A stretch of DNA of 64,000 nt from Bacillus sp. FJAT-44742. Its GTDB lineage: Bacteria; Bacillota; Bacilli; Bacillales; Marinococcaceae. Below the pieces are notes generated by a model. That model saw only the letters and a program-made list of their open reading frames with translations, had not been told where the DNA came from and made no database searches. How positions within the stretch are numbered: the stretch's first letter is position 1; each line of letters begins with the position of its first letter. The translations under genes and the position numbers were made by a program. The DNA lies in contig NZ_KZ454936.1 in NCBI RefSeq assembly GCF_002797315.1, positions 2,999-66,998 on the forward strand, in the 5' to 3' direction. Shown piece after piece: positions 18,252 to 28,713 of the stretch.

Positions 18252-18970
18252 AAAAATAAGCCTCCAATAAATCCTTGCATCTGCTCTAACTGCCTTTGCA
18301 TATCTTCAAGCCTGTCTCCAAGCACTACCTGCATCAGCACCGCATAAGCATTCATTGCGACGTGGGCTAAGATAGGAACGATAATCCTCCCTGTTTTTAC
18401 ATAAAGGTAAGAAAATACAAACCCAACAGCCATATAAACAAGAAGGTGTTCAAAGTCCAGATGTACAACAGCGAAAATAAGCGCGCTTATTAAAGCAGAG
18501 AAAAAGAAATTCATTCGCTTATAGAGTGCCCCAAAAATGACTTTTCGAAAAACAATTTCTTCAAGGATCGGACCAATCAAAGCAACAATAATGGCAAAGA
18601 AAGGCATCATCCGAACGATCTCAAGAATTTCTTGCGTGTTTTCTGAACCCGGGTCAATTCCCAAAGCGTATGTTTCAATTAAAATGGCTATATATTGAGC
18701 GATAAAGGCGAGAAACACACCAATGATAGCCCATTTTGTCGCATGTCCTTTACTTGTTACTCTCATATTAGGGTGTGGTGAGGAGCCTCTTTCTGGCAGA
18801 AGAAGCAATAAAATAATGAGTAACCCGATGACAAAGCTGATGATCGTCCACCATGCGACCATTTGGTTTATATCTGTAAACCCTAATCCCATTAAAAGAG
18901 GGATACCAATAATACCTGACAAATGAATGAGGATATAAGTAATAACAATCCACCAGTAGCGTTTATTCAA
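18248..18970 (-). CDS. ydiL: CPBP-family intramembrane metalloprotease (YdiL-like)
   Basis: 240 aa with about seven membrane segments. The CPBP (Abi/RCE1-type) motifs are present in order: EEIVFRKVIFG (about 146-156), FAVVHLD (about 177-183) and LAHVAMN (about 213-219), which supply the glutamates and histidines of the metal site. Such proteins cleave or process membrane substrates. It stands upstream of ydiK with a coupled overlap, divergent from nagA. In B. subtilis ydiL lies directly before groES. Confidence 0.88.
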   Translation of the reverse strand: MNKRYWWIVITYILIHLSGIIGIPLLMGLGFTDINQMVAWWTIISFVIGLLIILLLLLPERGSSPHPNMRVTSKGHATKWAIIGVFLAFIAQYIAILIETYALGIDPGSENTQEILEIVRMMPFFAIIVALIGPILEEIVFRKVIFGALYKRMNFFFSALISALIFAVVHLDFEHLLVYMAVGFVFSYLYVKTGRIIVPILAHVAMNAYAVLMQVVLGDRLEDMQRQLEQMQGFIGGLFL

Positions 18971-19110
18971 ATTTGTGTCATCCCTTCATACAAATGATGT
19001 TTCTCGATGAATACAGTGAATATTGTATCATAATGGCTCTTATAAAAGGAGTAAAACGGCCCGTTCGTCACTAAATCATCAGCAATGGCTAAATAGAGGG
19101 GAGAAAAAAC

Positions 19111-20277
19111 ATGGACAAGAACATCTTATTTCAAAATGCTGTTTTATATGCAGAAGAAGAGAAGATTGAGAATCCGCTTTTAACAGTAAGAGACGGAAGA
19201 ATTAGTGAAATAGTAAGGAATAGGGAGTATCTCTCTACTAAGGACAACATAGAGCTTCTCCATTTTCAGAAGCCGGTAAAAGTGGTTCCTGGTTTTATTG
19301 ATATTCATGTTCACGGTGCAGCCGGCTCTGATTTCATGGACGGGACGGAGGAGGCCATACGAACGATCCAGGAATACTTGCCTGCAGAAGGAACTACTTC
19401 ATTTCTTGCGGCCACCATGACCCAGAGAAAGGAAAAGGTCATCTCAGCATTACAACAAATAAATCTTTCCTCTGAAACAGCTGCCGGAGCAGAGCTGCTG
19501 GGCGTTCATTTAGAGGGGCCCTTTATTTCTCGGAAAAAAGCAGGAGCTCAGCCTATTCAGAAAATTGTTGTCCCAAGTATAGAAATATTTGAAGAGTTCC
19601 AAGAGGCAGCTGGCGGAAAGATCAGCATTGTCACATTAGCACCTGAGGAAGAGAAGAGAGATGAGCTTACAAAACACTTATATAAGAATGGAGTGATTGC
19701 ATCTATCGGCCATTCCAATGCAACTGGGGAAGAAGCGTTACGTTCTTTTGGGAAAGGGATCAGCCATGCGACCCATTTGTTTAATGGAATGAGAGGGATC
19801 CATCACAGAGATATCGGGGCTGCCGGTGCTGTGCTGTTGGAGCCCAGCGTTTTCGCTGAAATTATTGCTGACGGTGTCCATATTGATCCTTATATGCTTC
19901 GACTTATTTACCAGGTCAAAAAAGCTGATGAGCTTATTTTAATTACTGATGCCATCCGTGCAAAAGGGATGAATAAGGGAATTTATGAGCTAGGCGGGCA
20001 AGATGTATACGTGGAAAAGGAAGCAAGACTGGAGGACGGGACACTGGCTGGTAGTATCCTTCCCATGAATGAAGCAATACGGAATATGATTGAATTCAGC
20101 GGATGCAGCATAGAGGAAGCCATTCAAATGGCATCACTCAACCCTGCTAAGCAGGCAGGTGCAGACAGTTACAAAGGCAGTATAAAAGAAGGAAAAGATG
20201 CTGATTTTACCGTTTTAAATGATGAGTTTGAAGTAGAAGCAACCTACGTAAAAGGGAGAAAAGCATTTGAGAAATGA
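19111..20277 (+). CDS. nagA: N-acetylglucosamine-6-phosphate deacetylase
   Basis: Removes acetate from GlcNAc-6-phosphate during amino sugar use and wall recycling. It is 388 aa, with metal-site motifs DIHVHGAAGSDFMDG (about 65-79), HLEGPFIS (about 131-138), IGHSNATGEEA (about 199-209), SHATHLFNGM (about 217-226) and ITDAIRAKGM near 278. GAGGGGAG precedes the ATG. The gene stands alone between ydiL and groES; no nagB or PTS gene is beside it. Confidence 0.94.
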   Translation: MDKNILFQNAVLYAEEEKIENPLLTVRDGRISEIVRNREYLSTKDNIELLHFQKPVKVVPGFIDIHVHGAAGSDFMDGTEEAIRTIQEYLPAEGTTSFLAATMTQRKEKVISALQQINLSSETAAGAELLGVHLEGPFISRKKAGAQPIQKIVVPSIEIFEEFQEAAGGKISIVTLAPEEEKRDELTKHLYKNGVIASIGHSNATGEEALRSFGKGISHATHLFNGMRGIHHRDIGAAGAVLLEPSVFAEIIADGVHIDPYMLRLIYQVKKADELILITDAIRAKGMNKGIYELGGQDVYVEKEARLEDGTLAGSILPMNEAIRNMIEFSGCSIEEAIQMASLNPAKQAGADSYKGSIKEGKDADFTVLNDEFEVEATYVKGRKAFEK

Positions 20278-20441
20278 GCACCTTATAACTGACCGTGTCA
20301 TGGAGACGAGGAAAATGTCTAAAGATTTTTGAGTACATTTAAAGGTTTAATGGTATGTATTTGAGGAATAATATAGGGGTGTGTTTTTTTACCATGAATA
20401 ATACGTTTAAGGGAAATTTGTGAAAAAATTAGTTTCAGTAC

Positions 20442-20470
20442 TTGCAAAAAAACTTACAAGTGATTATTAT
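20442..20470 (+). promoter_or_regulatory. SigA promoter of groESL
   Basis: TTGCAA, a 17-base spacer and TATTAT lie just upstream of the CIRCE operator. The arrangement is that of HrcA-controlled vegetative promoters. Confidence 0.7.
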
Positions 20471-20481
20471 TATAATTGGAA

Positions 20482-20508
20482 TTAGCACTCGACAAACCAG
20501 AGTGCTAA
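20482..20508. promoter_or_regulatory. CIRCE operator (HrcA binding site)
   Basis: TTAGCACTC, nine bases, GAGTGCTAA: an exact match to the CIRCE inverted repeat. It lies between the groESL promoter and the groES start, so HrcA should repress the operon and heat shock relieve it. Confidence 0.97.
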
Positions 20509-20580
20509 TAATTAAAAATGTTAGTGATGCGTGATGGCTTCCAGCCTTCATGCAACAAATATTAAAGGAGGGTGTTTATC

Positions 20581-20865
20581 TTGTTAAAGCCTCTTGGTGA
20601 CCGCATTATCATTGAACAAATCGAGTCTGAAGAAAAAACAGCCAGCGGAATCGTACTTCCTGATTCTGCAAAAGAAAAGCCGCAAGAAGGAAAAGTTGTA
20701 GCTGTAGGGAGCGGCCGTGTAACAGAGAATGGTGAAAGAGTAGCGCTGGAAGTAAGTGAAGGCAACTCTGTTATTTTCTCTAAGTACGCTGGGACAGAAG
20801 TGAAGTATGAAGGTAAAGAATACCTTATCCTTCGTGAAAGTGACGTATTGGCTGTTATTGGGTAA
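20581..20865 (+). CDS. groES: Co-chaperonin GroES
   Basis: The 10-kDa lid of the GroEL chaperonin, 94 aa. It begins [11 protein letters not shown] and contains the mobile-loop region [20 protein letters not shown] (about residues 16-35). The start is TTG 20581, set by AAAGGAGGGTG; a GTG at 20572 lies inside this site. B. subtilis groES also uses TTG, to my memory. It forms an operon with groEL under CIRCE. Confidence 0.96.
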   Translation: MLKPLGDRIIIEQIESEEKTASGIVLPDSAKEKPQEGKVVAVGSGRVTENGERVALEVSEGNSVIFSKYAGTEVKYEGKEYLILRESDVLAVIG

Positions 20866-20903
20866 GACTTGAACACTGCTTACCCTACATAATTTACTAA
20901 TAG

Positions 20904-22553
<1,650 letters not shown>

Positions 22554-22655
22554 TGTGGCTTCCCATCCCCTTATGTAACAAGGGATTCTCTTGCTAAGAG
22601 AGGTCAAAATGAGGCGTATGGTCACATTTTGGTCACATTGAGGAAGATTTTATTT

Positions 22656-22697
22656 AAGCTTCTCATGAGTTCACTGAACTTGTGGGAAGCTTTTATT
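22656..22697 (+). terminator. Terminator after groEL
   Basis: A long stem from AAGCTTCTCATGAGTTCA to TGAACTTGTGGGAAGCTT, with some G-U pairs, is followed by TTTATTTT. It lies about 100 bases after groEL. Confidence 0.75.
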
Positions 22698-23281
22698 TTC
22701 CATTAAAGACATTGAAACCATTGATATCTTCATTCAGACGAATACTAATTTTCTATAAGAAGTATTTTTCTTTACTTTCTTTGGTAAGGGACTGAGATAA
22801 TGACATTTCCATATGTACAGTGAAACGTTAGTAAAGCAAAATACCACCCTCTTGAAAAACCTTACAAATTTACATGCCACTGAGTTGAATAGTGATCCTT
22901 CGCATGGATGGAGTATTTTAGGTATAAGGAAAGACCCCTGGGAGAATAGGGGTCTATAAAGACTATTAAAGGACTATTAGAATGTTTTCTCTTTTGCAGG
23001 ATTTAACAACTTGCTGAATAGCTTCTATTAATTCCTTTTTTTCAAGCCTATTACTTGTTAAGAAATACATCAATTAATGCCCGCAACCCAAAATCGCCCA
23101 AGGTTTTGCCTGCGGCCTAACCAATATACCTATGCCCTCTAGTTAGCCCCAGTAAAACACTAGAGTATAGCTTCAACTACTGACTGCACCTTTGATAGTG
23201 CGTTAAGATTTTTTAATGCCATGTAGTAGAAAAGGGGCCTACTGTAGTTATTGGCCTTCCACTTCACTCATAGGATTTGGA
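22698..23281. other. Intergenic stretch without a convincing gene
   Basis: About 580 bases separate groEL from the tetronate genes. It contains an 8-bp hairpin AGACCCCT / AGGGGTCT at 22932-22955 and a 34-codon minus-strand frame (22966-23070) without a ribosome site. I see no other coding sign. It may hold gene remains too eroded to name. Confidence 0.6.
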
Positions 23282-24733
23282 TCACTTACTGTTTTTATCA
23301 TTGATATCTAAGTGCTCTATAATATCTTTCAACGTGTCCTTTGTACCGACATTTCCTGGGAAAATAATATATGGCAGGCCAGGAAATTTACTTCCCTCAT
23401 CGGTTGTCCATACTGGCACCCCAGGAGAAATTTGACCGGCTACAATCGCTTTTGTAACTCCTAACCCATTTGTACCGATATCACTGGATGTGATTCCACC
23501 CTTAGCAATGATAAAGGAAGGGCGAACAGCAAATGACTTTACTACATCAGTGAGGGCATCTGCAATTCTTACGGAAACGGCAAGTATTTCATCTGCAGAA
23601 GAATGTTCAAGATTAACAAGTTCTCTTCTTGTATAAATTACAGCGGTTTGGCCTTGTTCTACCGCTTTCTCTGCTTCATTCCTAATTCTGTTTTGTTCTT
23701 CCGAAAATGCCTCTTTATTAAAAACTAAGTGGCAGTCGAACTCAATAAATGCCAGGCTTGTTAGCTGTTTTACTTGCTCAAGCTGTTCGGTTGTCTTCCT
23801 AACATGAGAACCAACAACCACTAATCCCCCGTTTTTTGAAGAACTGTCTCTAAGCTCTTGGCTGCTCAAAAGAGGTCTCGAAGAGATGTTCCCGATGATT
23901 TTTGTGAAAGTAGCCCCAGTTCTGAATAAGAACTGTTTTTGTTTAAAAAGAGCTTTTAGCAAGCCAATGCTGAAAACTCGAATGTCTTCCTCATTAACTG
24001 CATTCACTATTATTTTTTGAAAAGAAGTCGCTTCCATTAACTTTTCTTTAACTGCTTCTGTGTTACCGCTTCGTATGAGCGGCAGGTCAATCGAAATAGC
24101 CTCTTCTTTGCTGAATAATCCATTTGTTTTTTCTTCAATATATTCCGCTAAATCGCTTGATGAGAAGCCGAAAGAAGGATCCTTGGCAAATTCCGTTTCA
24201 CCAACAGGTATCAAGGTGTTTTCCTGCTTTACATAGTGAACGTTATCGATTGTCCAGCGTCCGCCTTGTTCAAAAAAGGGTATAATAATTTCACCATCAA
24301 AGGCAGTTTCTTTTGAACAAGCTTCCAAGGATTGTCTCAAGGTTTCCGTCTCTAAAGGATAGTGACCTCTCATAGTCGAATCACCGCGACTTATAATAAG
24401 AAAAGGAATACCTAGTTTTTGAGATACATGATTAATTCTTTTTGCTATCGTTTGATGTACATCTTCTGTTTCTTTCACAGAAAATGACCGGGAGTTAGTT
24501 AAAATGAAAAACATTTGGTTTTCTTCATTGAAACCATCCTCTATTGACGTTAGATCCCAGTTGGTATAAACAGAGACTCCGTGCACCGTCTGTACGCCAG
24601 TTGGATCATCATCCAGTACGATAATTTTATGTTTGAATTGCCGGTAAAGTTCATCCCATTCTTGTTGAATTGATTTGCTTTGCTGTTGGGGTAATGCTTC
24701 TAGTGTTTTCGTTGCATCTAGTTTTGAAGACAT
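23282..24733 (-). CDS. Four-carbon acid sugar kinase family protein (DUF1537)
   Basis: 483 aa. The N-terminal motif IIVLDDDPTGVQTVHGV (about residues 33-49) and the C-terminal IIAKGGITSSDIGTNGLG and IIFPGNVGT identify the DUF1537 family. Members phosphorylate 2-oxo- or 3-oxo-tetronate at C4 in L-threonate or D-erythronate breakdown. It is the second gene of a pair; its ATG overlaps no gene but has its ribosome site (AAAGGAT) inside the end of the dehydrogenase gene. The aldolase/decarboxylase and isomerase that usually accompany such kinases are not present here. Confidence 0.85.
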   Translation of the reverse strand: MSSKLDATKTLEALPQQQSKSIQQEWDELYRQFKHKIIVLDDDPTGVQTVHGVSVYTNWDLTSIEDGFNEENQMFFILTNSRSFSVKETEDVHQTIAKRINHVSQKLGIPFLIISRGDSTMRGHYPLETETLRQSLEACSKETAFDGEIIIPFFEQGGRWTIDNVHYVKQENTLIPVGETEFAKDPSFGFSSSDLAEYIEEKTNGLFSKEEAISIDLPLIRSGNTEAVKEKLMEATSFQKIIVNAVNEEDIRVFSIGLLKALFKQKQFLFRTGATFTKIIGNISSRPLLSSQELRDSSSKNGGLVVVGSHVRKTTEQLEQVKQLTSLAFIEFDCHLVFNKEAFSEEQNRIRNEAEKAVEQGQTAVIYTRRELVNLEHSSADEILAVSVRIADALTDVVKSFAVRPSFIIAKGGITSSDIGTNGLGVTKAIVAGQISPGVPVWTTDEGSKFPGLPYIIFPGNVGTKDTLKDIIEHLDINDKNSK

Positions 24734-24738
24734 TTGAA

Positions 24739-25620
24739 TTATCCTTTCTGTAAAGGGGTGTGCTTTTCGTAATATTTTAGGAGACCGGCATGGTCTAGTT
24801 CTGCTTTGCCATCATTTACTAATTCCTTAAACATATCTAATACTTGATTCGTAACAGGCAGGGGAACATTTAGTGTTTCTCCCGTTTCAACTACGTTAGT
24901 GAGGTCTTTGGCGTTAATATCAATGCGGCCACCAGCTTTAAAATTTTCCTCTAGTATTAATGGGATCTTAGCTTCTAATACTGCACTTCCTGCTAGCCCG
25001 CCTCGAATTGCTTGAAACATCTTCTCAATATCTATACCAGCTTCTGATGCTAAATTTACAGCCTCAGACATCGCTGCGATGTTTGCGTTTACAATAATTT
25101 GATTAGCCAGCTTTGTTGTCGTCCCGGCACCGGTTTCGCCTACTAAAATGACACTGCCAGCAACTCTATCTAAGATAGGCTTAACTTTATTGAATGCAGC
25201 TTCTTCTCCGCCGGCCATGATTGAGAGTGTTCCGTCAATGGCTTTTGGTTCTCCGCCGCTTACGGGTGCATCAATAAATTGGGCATCTATTTGCAGAAGT
25301 CGTGCATGCAATTTACGAGACATGACAGGAGAAATTGAGCTTAAGTCAACCACAATATGGTCAGAATGAAGCCTGTGAATTAATCCGTCGGTTCCGGTAA
25401 CTACTTCTTCGACATGAGTGGAGTTGGGCAGCATAGTAAAAATAACATCACTTTTAGCTGCCACGTCTCCTGGATTTTTAGCAGGTAGTGCTCCTTTATT
25501 TTGTAGATAATCTACCGCATCCCGGTTTATATCAAAAACAGTCACTTGGTAACCGGCTTTTAATAAGTTTTCAGTCATAGGTTTACCCATAATTCCTAAT
25601 CCGATAAATCCTAATTTCAT
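24739..25620 (-). CDS. NAD(P)-dependent beta-hydroxyacid dehydrogenase (GarR/LtnD type)
   Basis: 293 aa from ATG 25620, chosen because AAAGGGGTAAG precedes it; an upstream TTG is weaker. The N-terminus MKLGFIGLGIMGKPMTENLL is the Rossmann motif of tartronate semialdehyde reductases and 6-phosphogluconate-like enzymes. DAPVSGGEPKAIDGTLSIMA (about residues 115-134) is the substrate motif, and GAGTTTKLANQ (about 160-170) has the catalytic Lys. With the following kinase it most likely oxidises a four-carbon sugar acid. It is transcribed away from the GntR gene. Confidence 0.88.
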   Translation of the reverse strand: MKLGFIGLGIMGKPMTENLLKAGYQVTVFDINRDAVDYLQNKGALPAKNPGDVAAKSDVIFTMLPNSTHVEEVVTGTDGLIHRLHSDHIVVDLSSISPVMSRKLHARLLQIDAQFIDAPVSGGEPKAIDGTLSIMAGGEEAAFNKVKPILDRVAGSVILVGETGAGTTTKLANQIIVNANIAAMSEAVNLASEAGIDIEKMFQAIRGGLAGSAVLEAKIPLILEENFKAGGRIDINAKDLTNVVETGETLNVPLPVTNQVLDMFKELVNDGKAELDHAGLLKYYEKHTPLQKG

Positions 25621-25668
25621 AGTTCTTACCCCTTTCAAATGATAAGGCTTTCAAGGATATGTAATATT

Positions 25669-25716
25669 GTATACTATTTAATTAATAATGTATACATTTT
25701 GAAAATAATAGTATAC
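25669..25716. promoter_or_regulatory. Three phased GTATAC operator-like sites
   Basis: GTATAC occurs at 25669-25674, 25690-25695 and 25711-25716, each 21 bases from the next. The flanks are similar (AT-rich with TATTG or AATAG before and AT or AA after). The spacing is two helical turns, so bound dimers would lie on one face. The sites fall in the divergent gap between the dehydrogenase and GntR genes. GT-N-AC half-sites fit FadR-type GntR proteins. Regulation by the adjacent GntR is inferred. Confidence 0.7.
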
Positions 25717-25816
25717 AAAAGAAGCTTTTAACTTTATACTTTCAACGGTATAATATAGAAACCAGTTTTATAGATCGGAGGGTAGCGCAAGGTAGGTATC
25801 TTGTGGCTAGAATGAT

Positions 25817-26422
25817 ATGGAAAAAAAACAATCTGCTTCGTCAATTGCTTATGTATATATCAGAGATCAAATTTTAAATGGATCATTTCCCCGAGGGACG
25901 AAATTAACTGAAGTAATGCTTGCAAAGGAGCTGGGTATCAGCCGCACTCCGATAAGAGAGGCCATTCGGAAACTTGAAGAAGAGGGATTGATTCAAAAAA
26001 AACGAGTGATTAATCCTACTGAGAAAGATTTGATAAATACGTTTGAAGTAAGGATACTCCTTGAGAGCTACGCGGCAAGAAGTGCGGCTTCCTTTATGAC
26101 GCCTTCTGAAATGGATGAATTATATAACTGTATTAAAGTTGCAAGAGAGGGTATAAATGATGAGATAATGGCGGCCAACAAGCGCTTCCATGATCTTATT
26201 GTACAATCGAGCAGAAACCAAATATTAATTGATACGATTGAGAGAATGCAATCAATAATCTTTTTATTTAGAAAAACTGTTGTTTATCATAATCGCCCAA
26301 ACCTCATTGAGGAACATGAAGAGATGTACTATGCAATAAAAAAGAGAGATCCTGACAAAGCTGAGATTCTAATGAAAGACCACTTGAAGGCAGACCTCCA
26401 ATTCTCTCTTCATGCATGGTAA
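25817..26422 (+). CDS. GntR-family transcriptional regulator (FadR/FCD type)
   Basis: 201 aa. The N-terminal winged helix contains LAKELGISRTPIREAIRKLEEEG near residues 36-58. The all-helical FCD effector domain follows, with the metal-site pattern of Asp and His residues in KRFHDLIVQ and HEEMYYAI. It is divergent from the dehydrogenase-kinase pair and probably controls it and itself through the GTATAC sites. The ribosome site before ATG 25817 is poor. Confidence 0.87.
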   Translation: MEKKQSASSIAYVYIRDQILNGSFPRGTKLTEVMLAKELGISRTPIREAIRKLEEEGLIQKKRVINPTEKDLINTFEVRILLESYAARSAASFMTPSEMDELYNCIKVAREGINDEIMAANKRFHDLIVQSSRNQILIDTIERMQSIIFLFRKTVVYHNRPNLIEEHEEMYYAIKKRDPDKAEILMKDHLKADLQFSLHAW

Positions 26423-26570
26423 AGAGTATAGGTAACCAGATGGGGTGCGTTGATGAAGGAAATAGAGAATGTAGACAGTTGTCTGCTTACGATAGGATCG
26501 GTGATGCTAGGGTCAGGAATAAAGAAATGGGAGAAGGTAACAATTTTACACATTATCCAGCTGACTAACT

Positions 26571-26597
26571 AAACGGGACTCACTGTGGGTCCCGTTT
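26571..26597. terminator. Terminator after the GntR gene
   Basis: ACGGGACTCAC / GTGGGTCCCGT with one G-T pair and a 1-3 nt loop, followed by TTTTT. It overlaps the end of the converging GXWXG gene, so may serve both. Confidence 0.82.
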
Positions 26598-27140
26598 TTA
26601 ATAATGGGAAACTCTCTCTAGAATAAAAAAGAAGGGCTTCTGTTCTTTTTTAAAGTCCATCATTCCCAGGACGGTGTTGTCATCTACTTTTTTAAAAAGG
26701 TCCTGAATAGGATGCTGATCATAAATCATGGCGGCTGTCAGCTTCCCATGGTTTTCAATCATTCGTAGTCTTGCTTTGCTTTCTGCGGTGTGGAGAAGAG
26801 GGGAGAAAAAAGGAAAAGATTTCCTCATTACTTTTTCAGGGACTTTCTCTAGAGGGAGCTGTAAAGGCAGCAGACCGGGATTCACATTGTAGAGCATGCC
26901 GGATTTCTTTTGAAACACGAGGGGATGAACGTCTTCATTGTTGATAAATCGTTTTCCGTACCAGGGAACTGCTTCCAGTGAGCCGTTCAGAGGGTGATTT
27001 GTTTTCAGTTCCCTTCCTTTCCAGGTTCCATGCATAAAAGTACGATCCACACATTCCAGCCTTTTAAAAAAGGATGTCACTTCCTTTTCTGTAAGGTCGC
27101 TTCTTTTGTACATGGCTTCTAAATCAGCTCTATTGTTCAC
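26598..27140 (-). CDS. GXWXG and DUF4334 domain protein
   Basis: 180 aa from GTG 27140, which follows AGGAGGG at seven bases. HGTWKGREL near residues 37-45 is the GXWXG motif. The DUF4334 part follows with YNVNPGLLPLQLPLEKVPEK and ARLRMIENHGKLTAAMIYDQHPIQDLFKKVD. Proteins of this architecture are widespread in Bacilli and actinobacteria; their function is not known to me. A terminator hairpin lies only about 35 bases upstream of the start. Confidence 0.85.
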   Translation of the reverse strand: MNNRADLEAMYKRSDLTEKEVTSFFKRLECVDRTFMHGTWKGRELKTNHPLNGSLEAVPWYGKRFINNEDVHPLVFQKKSGMLYNVNPGLLPLQLPLEKVPEKVMRKSFPFFSPLLHTAESKARLRMIENHGKLTAAMIYDQHPIQDLFKKVDDNTVLGMMDFKKEQKPFFFILERVSHY

Positions 27141-27173
27141 TCTTTTTCCCTCCTATTCTTGAATTGTATAAAT

Positions 27174-27199
27174 TAAAAAAACGGCTGGTTTTCCAGCCG
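27174..27199 (-). terminator. Minus-strand hairpin with T run before the GXWXG gene
   Basis: On the minus strand CGGCTGG-AAAA-CCAGCCG is followed by seven T. It lies between the YitT terminator and the start of the next gene, and could be a second terminator or an attenuator. Confidence 0.75.
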
Positions 27200-27264
27200 A
27201 AGAAGAGGGGTTTCACATTATCATGTATTTTCCCAATCATAACGTTTTCTAAACAGGTAACATG

Positions 27265-27290
27265 AAAAAAGCCCCCATACAAGCGGGGGC
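27265..27290 (-). terminator. Terminator after yitT-like gene
   Basis: On the minus strand GCCCCCGC-TTGTAT-GGGGGC is followed by TTTTTT, directly after the YitT stop. Confidence 0.85.
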
Positions 27291-27301
27291 GTGGGATCTG
27301 A

Positions 27302-27934
27302 TCAATTATTGTAAGAAAGCTCTTTTGATTTATCTCCAAAGCTCTTAGCTTTCTCTTCTGCTTCGTTTTTCTCGGCAATTTTTGTTTTAAAGTAGCTGAT
27401 AATACACGACGTAACAATGATTGATAATACAGAAGCGAATCCGCTTACTAATCCTATTGCGTACATGCCAGTCAGGACTACAAAGAAGTCAAAAAGAAAA
27501 TTTACTTTTCCAGGGTTCCAATTAAATTTCTTATGAAGGAACAGAGCAAGAATGTTAGCACCGCCAAGAGAGGCGCCATTTATAAATAGTATGGAAATAC
27601 CAAGCCCAATACTCATTCCGCCTACAACTGCCCCTACGAAGGGTTCAATTGAAAAGTCCGGGAGAATAAAAGCTGAGCCGCCAGTCATTACTGATAAAAC
27701 AGTGACTGCAAAGATTGTAGACAGGGTAAAGTGCCATCCCATTCGAAGAACGGAAAACACATAAAAGGGAATATTAATTAAAAAGAAAACCAAAGCAAAC
27801 TGTAATGAGGTAAGGTAGGATACGTTTAAGGAAAGTCCAGCAGTACCGCCGGTCACAATTTCAGCATGGTTAAGAATAACAACGCCCACACTTGTAAGTA
27901 AACAACCAAACAAAATATTTATTATTCTTACCAT
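27302..27934 (-). CDS. YitT-family membrane protein
   Basis: About 210 aa from ATG 27934, placed by AAGGAGGAG ten bases upstream. It has five to six hydrophobic segments, including IINILFGCLLTSVGVVIL, and the glycine-rich conserved stretch TGGTAGLSLNVSYLT, then FINGASLGGANILALFLHKKF. This is the N-terminal membrane domain of YitT (DUF161); the C-terminal DUF2179 domain of longer members is missing. Divergent from the Lrp gene. Function unknown. Confidence 0.85.
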   Translation of the reverse strand: MVRIINILFGCLLTSVGVVILNHAEIVTGGTAGLSLNVSYLTSLQFALVFFLINIPFYVFSVLRMGWHFTLSTIFAVTVLSVMTGGSAFILPDFSIEPFVGAVVGGMSIGLGISILFINGASLGGANILALFLHKKFNWNPGKVNFLFDFFVVLTGMYAIGLVSGFASVLSIIVTSCIISYFKTKIAEKNEAEEKAKSFGDKSKELSYNN

Positions 27935-28091
27935 GTGTTGTGTTCTCCTCCTTGGGTTTTTTCTCATATATTAATGTTAGAATATATTTTGGGTAAATTA
28001 CATACAAAAAAGAATGTATTTCATTCCCAAAGTCTTCAATTTAATATAATATAACTTTAAAATCCTTCATTATGGAAAGTGGGTGTCCCAT

Positions 28092-28535
28092 ATGGATGAA
28101 ATTGATACTAGATTGTTAGAAATTCTGCAATTGGATGGCCGTATAAAGATCAGCGACCTTTCAAAACGTTTAGCGTTAAGCAGGCCGAGTGTGACAGAAA
28201 GGCTGCATCGTTTAGAAGAAAACGGTGTCATAGAATGGTACGGGGCTAAGGTTTCTCCAGCAGCAATTGGACGAGGAGTTATGGTCTTTATTCAGGTGAG
28301 TGATCTCAAAATAACTCCTAAGGATTTTGAGGAAATGATTAAGGAAGAAACCGATATTATAGAATGTCATCGTGTGACCGGAACCGTAGGCTATTTTCTT
28401 AAAGCGGCGTTAACAGATATGGACAGTATGAGGATTCTGATTGACCGGCTGATTCCTTATGGCAATATTAATACCTCTGTAGTTTTAACTTCACCAGTAC
28501 CCTATCGGACCCTTCTCCCTAAAGGAAAAGAGTAA
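28092..28535 (+). CDS. Lrp/AsnC-family transcriptional regulator
   Basis: 147 aa. The N-terminal helix-turn-helix is IDTRLLEILQLDGRIKISDL followed by LALSRPSVTERLHRLEENGVI. The C-terminal RAM effector domain contains ECHRVTGTVGYFLKAAL. ATG 28092 gives the usual N-terminus MDEIDTRLL; GTG 28083 is an alternative. These proteins sense amino acids, and the sodium-amino acid symporter gene that follows is a likely target (inference). Confidence 0.88.
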   Translation: MDEIDTRLLEILQLDGRIKISDLSKRLALSRPSVTERLHRLEENGVIEWYGAKVSPAAIGRGVMVFIQVSDLKITPKDFEEMIKEETDIIECHRVTGTVGYFLKAALTDMDSMRILIDRLIPYGNINTSVVLTSPVPYRTLLPKGKE

Positions 28536-28541
28536 ACACAA

Positions 28542-28577
28542 AAATCCCTGAATCCTGTGATTCAGGGATTTTTTTAT
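28542..28577 (+). terminator. Terminator after the Lrp gene
   Basis: A 13-bp perfect stem AAATCCCTGAATC / GATTCAGGGATTT with a 4-nt loop and a T run. It separates the regulator from the symporter transcript. Confidence 0.92.
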
Positions 28578-28713
28578 GGTGAAAAGGGACAGTCGAAATG
28601 TAAAATTTGTAAAAAACCGATAAATTACCTGACAATAAACGGTACAAGTTTACAACAGCCATGTAAAGTATAAAGTATCTTTTCACACATTCCACAAAGA
28701 GAGGGGATTTGTT

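Noticed and set aside
22966-23070. Minus-strand frame of 34 codons with helical, Sda-like appearance
   Set aside because: No ribosome site, and the similarity to Sda is limited to a few residues. A hairpin follows it, but that is not enough to call a gene.
26453-26572. 39-codon plus-strand frame after the GntR gene
   Set aside because: A GGGGTG lies before the ATG, but the product resembles nothing I know and the frame runs directly into the terminator of the GntR gene.
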